Below, one piece after another: positions 50,471 through 58,892 of a stretch of DNA of 64,000 nt. The stretch spans positions 46,315-110,314 of the forward strand of contig CALMYJ010000026.1 in NCBI GenBank assembly GCA_937873715.1. The letters are read 5' to 3'. The stretch comes from an uncultured Chitinophagaceae bacterium (GTDB taxonomy: Bacteria > Bacteroidota > Bacteroidia > Chitinophagales > Chitinophagaceae). Each line of letters begins with the position of its first letter. The first letter of the stretch is position 1. A program made the position numbers and the translations under genes. The notes beneath the pieces are model-generated. The model searched no databases. It had not been told where the DNA came from and saw only the letters and a program-made list of their open reading frames with translations.

Positions 50471-51643
50471 TCATTCTGTATGGGTAACTATTTTTTTAAT
50501 AGCCCGGAGGTATACCGGCGAATAGGGATACAATCCTTTGCCGCCAATATTATATGCCGGGCAGATAAAACAAATCAATACTACTGCCGGAAGCAGTAAC
50601 CTGAAGTTTAAGCCTGCTCCAAAATTTTTTGCAACGATATACAGGGCGATGATGATGGATGGAAACATGTAGGCTATACTCCTGGACATATCATCTACCA
50701 GCAGGGCCGTGGTAAATAAAACCAGGTTGATGCCAACAAAAATTGCGATAAGTGCAAACTGCCTGTTGCGGTACAAGTAATATAAAGCCGGTACTATTAG
50801 CAACCAGAAACCTTCAAACACCTGCCAGCCTGCAAGCCCGGCATATTGCAGGGTGTACACCAACTCACCAAGGCCGGTGCCAGCCAACTGGTTTTTAAAT
50901 CCAAATTTTACCACCAGCATCCACCGCAGTAAGGCATACACTGTAATGGCCGCAGCCCATGCCCATGCCCCGGGGGAGGGGGTAAAAAAGTTTTTGCCCG
51001 TTTTCTGCATTTGCAGGTATTGCCACCAAAAAATAATTAACCCACTGGATATTACAGCCCTTTCGTCGGTAAAAAAAGCAAGTAGTAAGGCAAGCGCAGT
51101 AAGTATGATGGGGATATCCAGCATGGCAACCAATAAAAAAAAGAAAGCAAAGGCATCAAAAAAGCCAAACATTTCATTCACAAAAGTTGAACCCGGGTAT
51201 AAAAAACCAAAGGACAGGGCAAATAAAAATGCCAGCAGTTTGCTCCCGGTAATTTTTAATGCCAGGCCGGTAAGTAAATAAAAAAACATTAAACCAAATG
51301 CCACCTGCAGGGCATACATGCCAGGCTTACTTTTAATAAAAAGTATTTTGGCCAGCAGGGGCGGGGTAAGCCTGAACTCTGTTTTAGCCATGTGGGTATG
51401 GCCGGGATATTTATCGCTTACCGTTTGGAGTAAATGATCCCTTCGGTTTATTTTTTCCTGCATGTTGCAGCATTCAGCACACCTGTTGTATCCAGGGGTA
51501 AGCGCAAAGTAGGCCGGTGAGGCAAACAGGTGAATGAGCAGTACAATTACAACAGGGCAGAGTATGCGAAAGTATGTGCCAAAAAAAATTTTTTTCACCG
51601 TATTAATTTGTGTGGGTTGTGTATGCTTTGCCAAACACTGCAA
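50471..51643 (-). CDS. Polytopic membrane protein, unrecognised
   Basis: 390 residues. I do not recognise a specific family. A cytoplasmic N-terminus is followed by a first membrane segment (about 30-50), a Cys-rich extra-membrane loop (YNRCAECCNMQEK, about 53-65), and then eight or nine membrane segments from about residue 110 to 375. The layout (first large loop, then helices, FFTDERAVISSGLIIFWW) resembles GT-C-type glycosyltransferases or polymer membrane proteins, but no catalytic motif is firm. It is convergent with the TPR gene and lies 60 bases from the M20 peptidase on the same strand. Confidence 0.55.
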   Translation of the reverse strand: MQCLAKHTQPTQINTVKKIFFGTYFRILCPVVIVLLIHLFASPAYFALTPGYNRCAECCNMQEKINRRDHLLQTVSDKYPGHTHMAKTEFRLTPPLLAKILFIKSKPGMYALQVAFGLMFFYLLTGLALKITGSKLLAFLFALSFGFLYPGSTFVNEMFGFFDAFAFFFLLVAMLDIPIILTALALLLAFFTDERAVISSGLIIFWWQYLQMQKTGKNFFTPSPGAWAWAAAITVYALLRWMLVVKFGFKNQLAGTGLGELVYTLQYAGLAGWQVFEGFWLLIVPALYYLYRNRQFALIAIFVGINLVLFTTALLVDDMSRSIAYMFPSIIIALYIVAKNFGAGLNFRLLLPAVVLICFICPAYNIGGKGLYPYSPVYLRAIKKIVTHTE

Positions 51644-51703
51644 AGTAAGGTCAGCAATATTAATTTTTCATCCAGGCGCAAAGTTGTTTTATCCGTATAA
51701 AGT

Positions 51704-53023
51704 TTATTTCTTTTTTGCCTGCAGCATATCCATATAATCGGTGGCAAGGTTGGCCAGGGCTTTTACACCCACAATAAAGCCGCTTTCGTCCAGGTAAAAA
51801 TCGGGGGTGTGGTGCGAAGCAGCCTCTTTTGGGCTGGTGCCTGCCGGTAATGCACCAAGGTTAAAAAATAAGCCGGGAACTTTTTGCTGGAAGAAAGCAA
51901 AGTCTTCGCCGCCGGTATGTGCCTTACCTTCAACTACATTAGCGGCTCCAGCCGATAGCTGCAGTGAGGGGAGCATTTTTGCGGTAAGTGCTGCATCATT
52001 GAAAGTAACGGGGTAGTGTATGCTATAGGGTACAATCACTTCGGCAGTAGCGCCTGCACTTTCGGCTGTTTTAGTGGCAATTTGTTTTACCCTTTCAATA
52101 ATGGTTTGTTCATCCACTGGCGTAAGGGCCCTGAGGGTACCCCACATATCCACCTCTTCGGGAATAATGTTGCTGCGGTTGCCCCCGTTAATAGAGCCAA
52201 TAGTAACTACACCGGCATTTTGTGTAACGGCAAGGTTGCGGCTGATGATGGTTTGCAGGTTGTTGATAATTTGTGCGGCAGTTACAATAGGGTCTACCGA
52301 AGCCCAGGGGTAAGCCCCATGAGCGCCTCGGCCTTTTACAATAATTTTTACATCGTTTACGCTGGCATAGTAACCGCCGCTGCGATATTCAATTTTGCCC
52401 ACTGGTAAACCAGCGTTAATGTGTAGCCCAAAAATTACATCAACTCCAGGGTTGTTTAGTACGCCCTCTTTTACCATTAACTCAGCGCCGCCCTCTTCAC
52501 CACGGGGTACACCTTCTTCGGCAGGTTGAAATATAAATTTCACGGTGCCTTTTAATTCACTTTTAACAGCAGCCAGTATTTCGGCTACGCCCATTAGCAT
52601 GGCTACATGGCTGTCGTGCCCGCAGGCATGCATTACGCCGGTTGATTTGCCATTATACGTAGCTGTTAGTTTTGAGGCAAAGGGTACAGGGGTGCGTTCG
52701 GTTATGGGCAGTGCATCCATATCGGCACGCAGTGCCACCACCGGGCCCGGCCTGCCCCCCTTCAATACTGCCACTACTCCGGTATGGGCTACACCAGTTT
52801 GTACTTCCATACCCAGCGATTGCAGGTGTTCGGCAATAATTTGGGCAGTTCTTACTTCGTGGTTGCCTAATTCCGGGTGCTGGTGAAAATCCCGCCGCCA
52901 GTCTATTACTTTTTGTTCAATTTTTGCGGCAGCAATATTTATTTTTTGCCTCAGGGTAACTGCCTGCCCAAAAGAAATACTGGTATAAAAAAACAAAAGG
53001 AGGATGCTGTATCTCATAAGCAT
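51704..53023 (-). CDS. M20-family amidohydrolase, exported
   Basis: 439 residues. A signal peptide (about 1-19, ending SFGQ) indicates a periplasmic enzyme. The metal-dependent M20D/hippurate-hydrolase fold is clear: WRRDFHQHPELGNHEVRTAQII, VVALRADMDALPITE, GVMHACGHDSHVAMLMGVAEIL (metal His and Asp), FIFQPAEEGVPRGEEGGAELM (catalytic Glu), and VEGKAHTGGEDFAFFQQKVPG near the C-terminus. It would hydrolyse N-acyl amino acids or similar amides. The dimerisation domain lies in the middle. The substrate is not evident from the neighbours. Confidence 0.93.
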   Translation of the reverse strand: MLMRYSILLLFFYTSISFGQAVTLRQKINIAAAKIEQKVIDWRRDFHQHPELGNHEVRTAQIIAEHLQSLGMEVQTGVAHTGVVAVLKGGRPGPVVALRADMDALPITERTPVPFASKLTATYNGKSTGVMHACGHDSHVAMLMGVAEILAAVKSELKGTVKFIFQPAEEGVPRGEEGGAELMVKEGVLNNPGVDVIFGLHINAGLPVGKIEYRSGGYYASVNDVKIIVKGRGAHGAYPWASVDPIVTAAQIINNLQTIISRNLAVTQNAGVVTIGSINGGNRSNIIPEEVDMWGTLRALTPVDEQTIIERVKQIATKTAESAGATAEVIVPYSIHYPVTFNDAALTAKMLPSLQLSAGAANVVEGKAHTGGEDFAFFQQKVPGLFFNLGALPAGTSPKEAASHHTPDFYLDESGFIVGVKALANLATDYMDMLQAKKK

Positions 53024-53239
53024 TGTGTTTAATGTTTTCGGTTTGCGAAAAGCAGTTGGTTAATAATTGCGGTAAGCGATGGCTTGTGTTGGGGAAAATT
53101 AATGTGTTTTAGGCAGTTAAAAGCCATATAAGTTGCCTATTTTTACGCCGTAACAATTTGTATTTTATTTGCTGTTGCAGCAATGCACTTGCATCTTGTG
53201 AACAGTAGTTCACTGTTTTTTTGATTTAAACTAAGTTTT

Positions 53240-53569
53240 ATGAAAATTTTTGTTGCCGGTTTGCCCTACGATTTGGATGATGCGGAGTTGGAAGAAATAT
53301 TTGAAAAATTTGGCACTGTAGCTTCAGCTAAAGTAGCGATCGACAAAGAAACCGGTAAAAGTAAAGGCTTTGCATTTGTAGATATGCCTGTACGTTCGGA
53401 AGGTTTAGAAGCTATTGAAGGGCTCAATGATATTTCGTTAGGCAAAAAACCACTGGTGGTAAAAGAGGCCGAGGAAAGAAGCGGCCCCTCATCTTCGGCA
53501 CCCCGTAGCAGTAGCAGTGCCAAGCCAGGCTGGAGTAATAGCAATAGCAGCCGCCCACGCCGTTTTTAA
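53240..53569 (+). CDS. RRM-domain RNA-binding protein
   Basis: 109 residues. One RNA-recognition motif spans about residues 1-78, with RNP2 (KIFVAGLPYD) and RNP1 (SKGFAFVDM) intact. The tail (about 79-109) is rich in Ser, with Arg and Lys, and ends NSSRPRRF, which looks disordered. Small stand-alone RRM proteins of this type occur in Bacteroidota and cyanobacteria, usually as RNA chaperones or cold-related regulators. A long 5' leader (over 200 bases since the last gene) and a strong terminator suggest it is transcribed alone. Confidence 0.95.
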   Translation: MKIFVAGLPYDLDDAELEEIFEKFGTVASAKVAIDKETGKSKGFAFVDMPVRSEGLEAIEGLNDISLGKKPLVVKEAEERSGPSSSAPRSSSSAKPGWSNSNSSRPRRF

Positions 53570-53642
53570 TTGTAGGGCAAAAGCCGGTTGTTGTTAAAGC
53601 GCTGTAATTATTTAAGTCGCCAGTTTTGGCAATATAAAAGAT

Positions 53643-53683
53643 AACCCTTCGCATCCTCACAGGTAATGAGGTTGCGAAGGGTT
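53643..53683. terminator. Bidirectional terminator between the RRM gene and the CBM48 gene
   Basis: AACCCTTCGCA at 53643-53653 pairs with TGCGAAGGGTT at 53673-53683, with an inner CCTCA / TGAGG after one mismatch. The minus strand has a TCTTTT run after the stem. It ends the RRM transcript and that of the gene reading from the other side. Confidence 0.85.
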
Positions 53684-53710
53684 TATGACTTAATAAACCT
53701 CTGTGGAGGT

Positions 53711-54001
53711 TCAGATATTGATTAAGCTGTTGCTGCCGCCAAATTCGTTGGGCACTTCGCTGTCGGCATCGGGGTCGCTAAGCCATAGCGATTCATTAAC
53801 ACGATATTTAAACTGGTGTGCTGTATTTTTTGGGAGGTTTACATCGCAGCTAAATGTGCCGTCTTTCTTTTTACTCATAATAATCGAGTTTTCCCAATCG
53901 CTGTTGAGGCCAAGTATTTCCACAGTTTCTGCATTTTCAGGGGCGAATGTGAATTTTACTTTACAGTAGTCTTTTGTTTTGTAGTAAGTTTTTTGTACCA
54001 T
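53711..54001 (-). CDS. Small isoamylase early-set (CBM48-like) domain protein
   Basis: 96 residues with nothing else in the chain. The sequence VKFTFAPENAETVEILGLNSDWENSIIMSKKKDGTFSCDVNL and HQFKYRVNESLWLSDPDAD matches the glycogen-binding/isoamylase N-terminal fold. Such single-domain proteins are known in Bacteroidota, but the role is unclear; binding to glycogen or another glucan is inferred. A similar fold opens the glgB enzyme a few kilobases away. Confidence 0.85.
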   Translation of the reverse strand: MVQKTYYKTKDYCKVKFTFAPENAETVEILGLNSDWENSIIMSKKKDGTFSCDVNLPKNTAHQFKYRVNESLWLSDPDADSEVPNEFGGSNSLINI

Positions 54002-54297
54002 CTTTATATTTTTTGGTCGGTAGTATGCCTTTAATACAAATTACAAACAAAGGTAACCCGTAGTGTGGTGGTTGCTTTTCCACAGCAGCCTGCATTTGAA
54101 CGACATAATATTTTACAAAACTAAAAGTAAAGATTGGGGAAGGGTAAGGGCTTATATTAACTTTTAATAAACCTTTACACGGCTCTTTATGAGCTGATTG
54201 TACTCCGCTAAAATTATTTTGCAGCCTGCCACGGCCGTGTGTTGCTGATAGTGGGGCAGCGTATTGACCGGGAGTACCGCTACTTTTTATCCCCATT
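54002..54297. other. Intergenic region upstream of the CBM48 gene
   Basis: 296 bases between the CBM48 gene and the ECF sigma-factor partner. I see no gene. A reading frame on the minus strand here overlaps the CBM48 gene, has no family likeness and starts in low-complexity sequence, so it is rejected. The plus-strand AACTTTTAATAAACC near 54160 is AT-rich, but no exact promoter match is seen. Confidence 0.35.
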
Positions 54298-54900
54298 TCA
54301 GGATAGTTCATCTATATGTTGCTGTAAATTTTTTAAATGCCTGCCGTAGGCTATTTTAAACATCCACCTGGCCAGCAGGAAGCAAAGCGGTACCAGTACT
54401 GCCACTGTTATCAATAATGCCACAAGGAAAAAAGGACGTGCCAGCAAGGCTTCAAAAGATTTGCCCGAGCTGGTGGTGCCGCCTAAAATAAAACCACCCG
54501 TAGCGGCGATGGGGTATACTAAAATGGCCAGCCGTTCCTGCAGCTTTTGCCAGCGAATAAAGCTTTTGTGGTGTTTTTCCAATTCCTGCTTTAATCCTTC
54601 GCCGGGCTGTATCGATTGGGGTATTTGCTGCCGTAGTTTATAGCTGAGGTATAAGATGTAGGTATTGAATGCCAGTAAAACAATAAGGCTTAGCACCACG
54701 GGCCATTGATTGGTAAAAAAGAACACTGCAATATAACTGGCTGAAATAACAACCGCCCAAAACATACCGATAAGCAGGTTGCGGCGTAGCTTCAATAATG
54801 GATGTTGCGATTTGAGGCGCTGCAGGCTTGCTTTATTGAGCAGGCGCTTTAACGCATCATCTTCAGGCTGCCAGTTGCTCCAGTTATTATTTGCTTCCAT
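54298..54900 (-). CDS. Membrane protein overlapping an ECF sigma factor, possible anti-sigma partner
   Basis: 200 residues. A cytoplasmic N-terminus (about 1-40) with EDDALKRLLNKASLQRLKSQHPLLKLRR is followed by two membrane segments (about 44-85), a loop with a coiled-coil-like stretch (LKQELEKHHKSFIRWQKLQERL), and two further segments (about 125-180). The N-terminal part is the place where an anti-sigma domain would sit, but no zinc-finger or known anti-sigma motif is seen. The start overlaps the sigma-factor gene by 14 bases, so it is translationally coupled to it. Function is inferred from position. Confidence 0.65.
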   Translation of the reverse strand: MEANNNWSNWQPEDDALKRLLNKASLQRLKSQHPLLKLRRNLLIGMFWAVVISASYIAVFFFTNQWPVVLSLIVLLAFNTYILYLSYKLRQQIPQSIQPGEGLKQELEKHHKSFIRWQKLQERLAILVYPIAATGGFILGGTTSSGKSFEALLARPFFLVALLITVAVLVPLCFLLARWMFKIAYGRHLKNLQQHIDELS

Positions 54901-55384
54901 TACTAAGGTTAAACTGTTGTAATAATTGGGTTAATCGTTGCTTGATACGATGCAGTTTTACACCGAGGCTATTGGCGCTAATGCCCAGCAGGCCGGCAAT
55001 TTCGTTGTTCTCATATCCTTCCAGGTGTAGTAGTATAATGGCCCTGTCTGTTTCGGCAAGCAGCTTAATGCATTTGTAAAGTAATGCTGAATTTTCGTTT
55101 TGAAGCGTGGCATTATTTACTGTATCAGTATCAGGCAAAGTATCGGTATATACTATTGCCGATTTTTTGCGCTTCATGGTAAAAATGGTGTTCAGCCCAA
55201 TGCGATATAACCAGGTGCTGAATTTGGCATCGCCACGCCAGGTAGCAAAACTTTTCCAGCATTGCAAGGCAATTTCCTGGTACAGGTCTTTTTTTTCTTC
55301 ATCATCCTGCGCATACAAGTTTACCAGCTTGTATATGATACCCTGGTTTTGCTGCAGCAGTTCAATAAAATGTTTTTCGTTCAA
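54887..55384 (-). CDS. ECF-type RNA polymerase sigma factor
   Basis: 165 residues from a TTG at 55384 (NEKHFIELLQQNQGIIYKLV after it), which fits the family start better than any downstream ATG. Region 2 has DLYQEIALQCWKSFATWRGDAKFSTWLYRIGLNTI (about 35-70), and region 4 has LLHLEGYENNEIAGLLGISANSLGVKLHRIKQRL (about 115-150). It would direct RNA polymerase to a small regulon. The overlapping downstream membrane protein may hold it in check. Confidence 0.93.
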   Translation of the reverse strand: MNEKHFIELLQQNQGIIYKLVNLYAQDDEEKKDLYQEIALQCWKSFATWRGDAKFSTWLYRIGLNTIFTMKRKKSAIVYTDTLPDTDTVNNATLQNENSALLYKCIKLLAETDRAIILLHLEGYENNEIAGLLGISANSLGVKLHRIKQRLTQLLQQFNLSNGSK

Positions 55385-55416
55385 GCGGCTGTTTTATGGG
55401 TGAAACAGTCAGGCAT

Positions 55417-55686
55417 TTATTTTGTTGACAGCAGGTAAATAAATCCCCCAATAATTATGGACACATGCAGCAGCAGCCAGGCCCTTTGAAACCAGGGCCT
55501 GCACTGCCAGCTTTGTTTTGGGTTAAATGGATCAAAAATCATGGCTATACCTAAGTTGGAAATCCCCTGGGTGAAATTTTTTCCCGGCCCGAAAAAGTAC
55601 AGGGCTAAAGCTACAAACAGGATGTAGCCCAGCCTGTTGATATACTTATTATTGCTGCTGCAACTGTGTGTATTACTGTCTTTCAT
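55417..55686 (-). CDS. Small hypothetical membrane protein
   Basis: 89 residues. Two membrane segments (about 18-35, LGYILFVALALYFFG, and 67-86, RAWLLLHVSIIIGGFIYLL) surround a conserved-looking middle with GISNLGIAMIFDPFNPKQSWQCRPWF. No known family. The frame is uninterrupted and codon use resembles neighbours, so a real gene is likely. It is 32 bases before the sigma-factor start on the same strand. Confidence 0.6.
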   Translation of the reverse strand: MKDSNTHSCSSNNKYINRLGYILFVALALYFFGPGKNFTQGISNLGIAMIFDPFNPKQSWQCRPWFQRAWLLLHVSIIIGGFIYLLSTK

Positions 55687-55962
55687 TGTTGATGCCTTTA
55701 CAGTATTAGTAACATGAAGATGAAAATAATTACAGCCTTATAAAAAAATGCTCATTGTTCCTGTTCAACAGGAGGGGTTGATGTATGCTGGCGAGTATAG
55801 GCATCCTTTTGCCAGCTTTGCTGCCTATATCATTTAGGTACTCCAGGGATATTTTTTATAAACTTTTTTAAATGAAGGCAGCAATAGCTGTGCATAACAA
55901 GTTGCAGCTAATAGTGTAGCTGATGAAAAATACTATGCCTGCTGGAAGTGCTGATATATGTA
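55687..55962. other. Intergenic region between the small membrane protein gene and the xylan operon
   Basis: 276 bases. No gene seen. It includes TCCTGTT-C-AACAGGA at 55759-55773, a 7-bp inverted repeat similar to that near 40040, and AT-rich stretches. It should hold the terminator of the GH51 gene and the promoter of the small membrane-protein gene, but neither is clear. Confidence 0.35.
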
Positions 55963-57492
55963 TTATTTAACTTTTACAGCAATTTTTATTTGTGTAAATG
56001 AATGAGGGGGAAAGGCAAACGTAAGCTGATTATTTTTGGTGTTTACCTCCTGCTTCACGGGTATGTACTGCTCTTTTTTGTTGAAACTAAAGGGCTCTTC
56101 GAGGTTGTTGGATGAAATAATACTTGCTTCTCCCTTGCCGGTAAAGAGCGCAGATGTATTCATGATGCCGGCAGTTATTGTTTTGTCTTTGTGCCTGTTT
56201 ACTACGTTTATAAAAACGGTATTATCCTTTTTTGAATAAGTGGCCGTAACATCAAGATAAGGTATGCCTTTGTATTTTCCTGTATTAAATGTATCGCAGG
56301 CCACGTAAGTGTCGATGGCATTGCCCAGGCAGTTATTCGAAAAAAGCCCGAAGGTGTAAAACAAAGGTGATTTATAATTCCCTTTTTCGGGATCATTGGA
56401 AAGCAGGGAAGTCATCAGGGTGAAATTCGCCATTTTTACCACATCCGCATGCCTGATAAAACTATTTAGTGATTGGGCAACTGGCAATATACTCATGAAG
56501 TTTCTGCCGAAAGCACCCCACTCATCCACTGATAAATAGATGGGGTTTTTAAATCCCTGTGTGGCAGATACTGCCTGTATTTCGCCTGCTGTAATGGTTA
56601 TTCTTTCCTCAAAAATTTTAGCGCTTGCCCCCATGAAGCTGTAATAATCCGGTGCGTTTTCCCAATAACTGTGGATGGATAAATATTTTATTTTATCGCC
56701 AATGCCGGTTAGTACTTTCCTGTTCCACTCATCCCAGCCGCTGCTGTTGTACCAGGATGAGCCACAACCTACCAGTTCAATAGTGTTATCTACTGCCTTC
56801 ATGGCTTTGGCTGCTTCTCTTGCTATTTCAATATAGTCTTCTGCATTTTTATGTCCCAGTTCCCAGGGCTTGCCATCCACTTCATTGCCGAGGTCCCAAA
56901 TTTTTATATTATAGGGTTCCCTGTGCCCGTTTTTTGCTCTTAAATCCGAATAGTAAGTGCCACCTTTATAGTTGCAGTATTCCACCCAGTGGGCGGCTTC
57001 CATAATAGAGCCGAGGCCAAGATTAACGCAAACAATATTTTCGCTGTTCATGGATTTATTCAGTTGTATCCATTCATCTGTGCCCACCTGGTTGCTTTCT
57101 AATCCGCCCCAGGCCATGTTGATGCGTACCGGCCGTTTATCTTTTGGGCCAATGCCGTCTTCCCAATTATACCCCATTAAAAAGTTACCGCCGGGCCAGC
57201 GCATATTGGTAACCTTTAGTTCTTTCATGGCGTTTATATAATCTTTTTTAAAGCCATTTTCATCTGCTAATGGCGAGGCAGGATCATACAGTGTGCCGTA
57301 CAGGGTGTTCAATGAAACTGTATCGGGCAGGCCCAGCATTTTGCCGGTTAAATGAATAGGCTCCATAAATACGCCATATATCCGTGGATCAATCTCCCCA
57401 ATCGTTCTTTCAATATCAATTTTAATTGTTGCCTGTTGCGCTTGTAACAGTAAGGGTATTGCAGGCAGCAATGCTGCGATGATTTTTTTCAT
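55963..57492 (-). CDS. GH51 alpha-L-arabinofuranosidase, exported
   Basis: 509 residues. A signal peptide (about 1-18, ending LLQAQ) is followed by a TIM barrel with the GH51 acid/base motif IWDLGNEVDGKPWELG (Glu about 204) and the nucleophile motif LSVDEWGAFGRN (Glu about 324), then the C-terminal beta sandwich (about 390-509). It removes alpha-L-arabinofuranose from arabinoxylan or arabinan side chains. The stop is the last of five leftward genes, 16 bases from the GH43 gene. Confidence 0.94.
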   Translation of the reverse strand: MKKIIAALLPAIPLLLQAQQATIKIDIERTIGEIDPRIYGVFMEPIHLTGKMLGLPDTVSLNTLYGTLYDPASPLADENGFKKDYINAMKELKVTNMRWPGGNFLMGYNWEDGIGPKDKRPVRINMAWGGLESNQVGTDEWIQLNKSMNSENIVCVNLGLGSIMEAAHWVEYCNYKGGTYYSDLRAKNGHREPYNIKIWDLGNEVDGKPWELGHKNAEDYIEIAREAAKAMKAVDNTIELVGCGSSWYNSSGWDEWNRKVLTGIGDKIKYLSIHSYWENAPDYYSFMGASAKIFEERITITAGEIQAVSATQGFKNPIYLSVDEWGAFGRNFMSILPVAQSLNSFIRHADVVKMANFTLMTSLLSNDPEKGNYKSPLFYTFGLFSNNCLGNAIDTYVACDTFNTGKYKGIPYLDVTATYSKKDNTVFINVVNRHKDKTITAGIMNTSALFTGKGEASIISSNNLEEPFSFNKKEQYIPVKQEVNTKNNQLTFAFPPHSFTQIKIAVKVK

Positions 57493-57508
57493 ATCCGTGT
57501 TGTTTTAA

Positions 57509-58858
57509 TTATTCAAATTGTATCCAGTCAATATCAACCATATTATTGCTTGTTGATTGAATAAACAACTGTTGTATGCCTTTTACCGGCTGCAGTAATT
57601 TGTACGAAATGATTTTCCATTGGCCTGTTGCAGGAATTTTAATCTTAGCAATAACCGGCCCGTTTAACCCACCTGTATGTACCTGCAATGCAGCCCCTGC
57701 AGGGGCATTAGCTTTTACCAGTATTTTATTTGCCGGTTTTTTTCCAAAGTCAACACTGTTGTATTGCACCCATGCACCAGCTTTTACAAAACTTGTTTTC
57801 CAGCCTTTGAAGTTGTTTGTTGTATCTATAAATGAAATGGCTGCACCTTCATTGGCAATAGCGCTGTACCGGTCAATATGAATTGTCTTACGGGCATTAC
57901 TGTGGCCTATACCTCTTAATGTGGGTATTACTTTTTGGATGCTGCCATCTGCTAAAAAGAAAAGACTGTCTGCCCGTATAGAACGGGCTTTATCAAAAGC
58001 AGGGGAGTAATCGTTGTGGTGATAAAATAAATACCATTGATTGTTGTATTGGATGATGGATTGATGATTGGTCCAGCAGCCTGTTGGTGATTCATCCATA
58101 ATTACACCGGCAACCTTAAATGGCCCAAGTGGATGATTGCCGGTAGCATATTCCAGCCTTTCAATTTTATTGTCAACATGCGGATAGGTTAAATAATAAA
58201 TACCATTGCGTTCAAACAGGTAAGGCCCTTCCTTTAAACCCTGCGAAGGCAGTTCGGTTAATATTATAGGTTCGGCGGCCAGTTCAAGCATGTTCTCTTT
58301 TAATGGAGCTGCATAAATATTACCTGCACTCCAATATAAATAAGTCTGCCCATCTTTGTCGATAAATACATTTGGGTCTATCCCATGTACATTTTTAATT
58401 GGTGTGGCCTCCGGGATAAACGGCCCCTCCGGTGTATCGGCAACGGCTACACCAATGGCAAAGCCCCGGCCGTTGGCAACAGTGTCTTTGGGCATTGCCG
58501 GAAAATAGAAATAATATTTTCCATGGTGTTCTATGCAATCCGGTGCCCACATGGCATAACTGTCGGGCCTAACCCAGGGTACTTTGTTTTGTGTTATGAT
58601 CACACCATGGTCTATCCATTCTGTTAAATTGTGTGAAGAAAAAACATGGTAGTCTTCCATGCAAAACCAGCCCACCTGCCCTTTACCCTCAGTGGCAAGA
58701 ATATCGTGGGAGGGATATACATATACTTTGCCATTAAATACCCTTGCAGAGGGATCTGCTGAAAATTGGTTGCGGATGAGTGGGTTTTGTGCATAGCCTG
58801 TGCTGCAGGTACATAGGCAGAGTGCAGTTAGGATTAATACCAGTTTATTTTTTTGCAT
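57509..58858 (-). CDS. GH43-family glycosidase with C-terminal CBM6-like domain
   Basis: 449 residues from the ATG at 58858. A start 15 codons further upstream would overlap the GH3 stop and adds no signal-peptide sense. A signal peptide (about 1-23, ending STGYAQ) is followed by the five-bladed propeller with FSADPSARVFNGKVYVYPSHD (catalytic Asp), the middle Asp in GIDPNVFIDKDGQTYLYWS, and the acid Glu in LKEGPYLFERNGIYYLTYP. A CBM6-like module ends the chain (about 325-449, WVQYNSVDFGKKPANKILVKANAPAG). Likely a beta-xylosidase or arabinofuranosidase acting on xylo-oligosaccharides. It lies 34 bases after the GH3 gene. Confidence 0.92.
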   Translation of the reverse strand: MQKNKLVLILTALCLCTCSTGYAQNPLIRNQFSADPSARVFNGKVYVYPSHDILATEGKGQVGWFCMEDYHVFSSHNLTEWIDHGVIITQNKVPWVRPDSYAMWAPDCIEHHGKYYFYFPAMPKDTVANGRGFAIGVAVADTPEGPFIPEATPIKNVHGIDPNVFIDKDGQTYLYWSAGNIYAAPLKENMLELAAEPIILTELPSQGLKEGPYLFERNGIYYLTYPHVDNKIERLEYATGNHPLGPFKVAGVIMDESPTGCWTNHQSIIQYNNQWYLFYHHNDYSPAFDKARSIRADSLFFLADGSIQKVIPTLRGIGHSNARKTIHIDRYSAIANEGAAISFIDTTNNFKGWKTSFVKAGAWVQYNSVDFGKKPANKILVKANAPAGAALQVHTGGLNGPVIAKIKIPATGQWKIISYKLLQPVKGIQQLFIQSTSNNMVDIDWIQFE

Positions 58859-58892
58859 GCCGGTGTTTATTGTTTTTCTGTAAAGGCAGGTA

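Noticed and set aside
53961..54311. A 116-codon minus-strand frame between the CBM48 gene and the sigma-factor partner
   Set aside because: It overlaps the CBM48 gene, has odd composition and no family likeness. It is likely non-coding.
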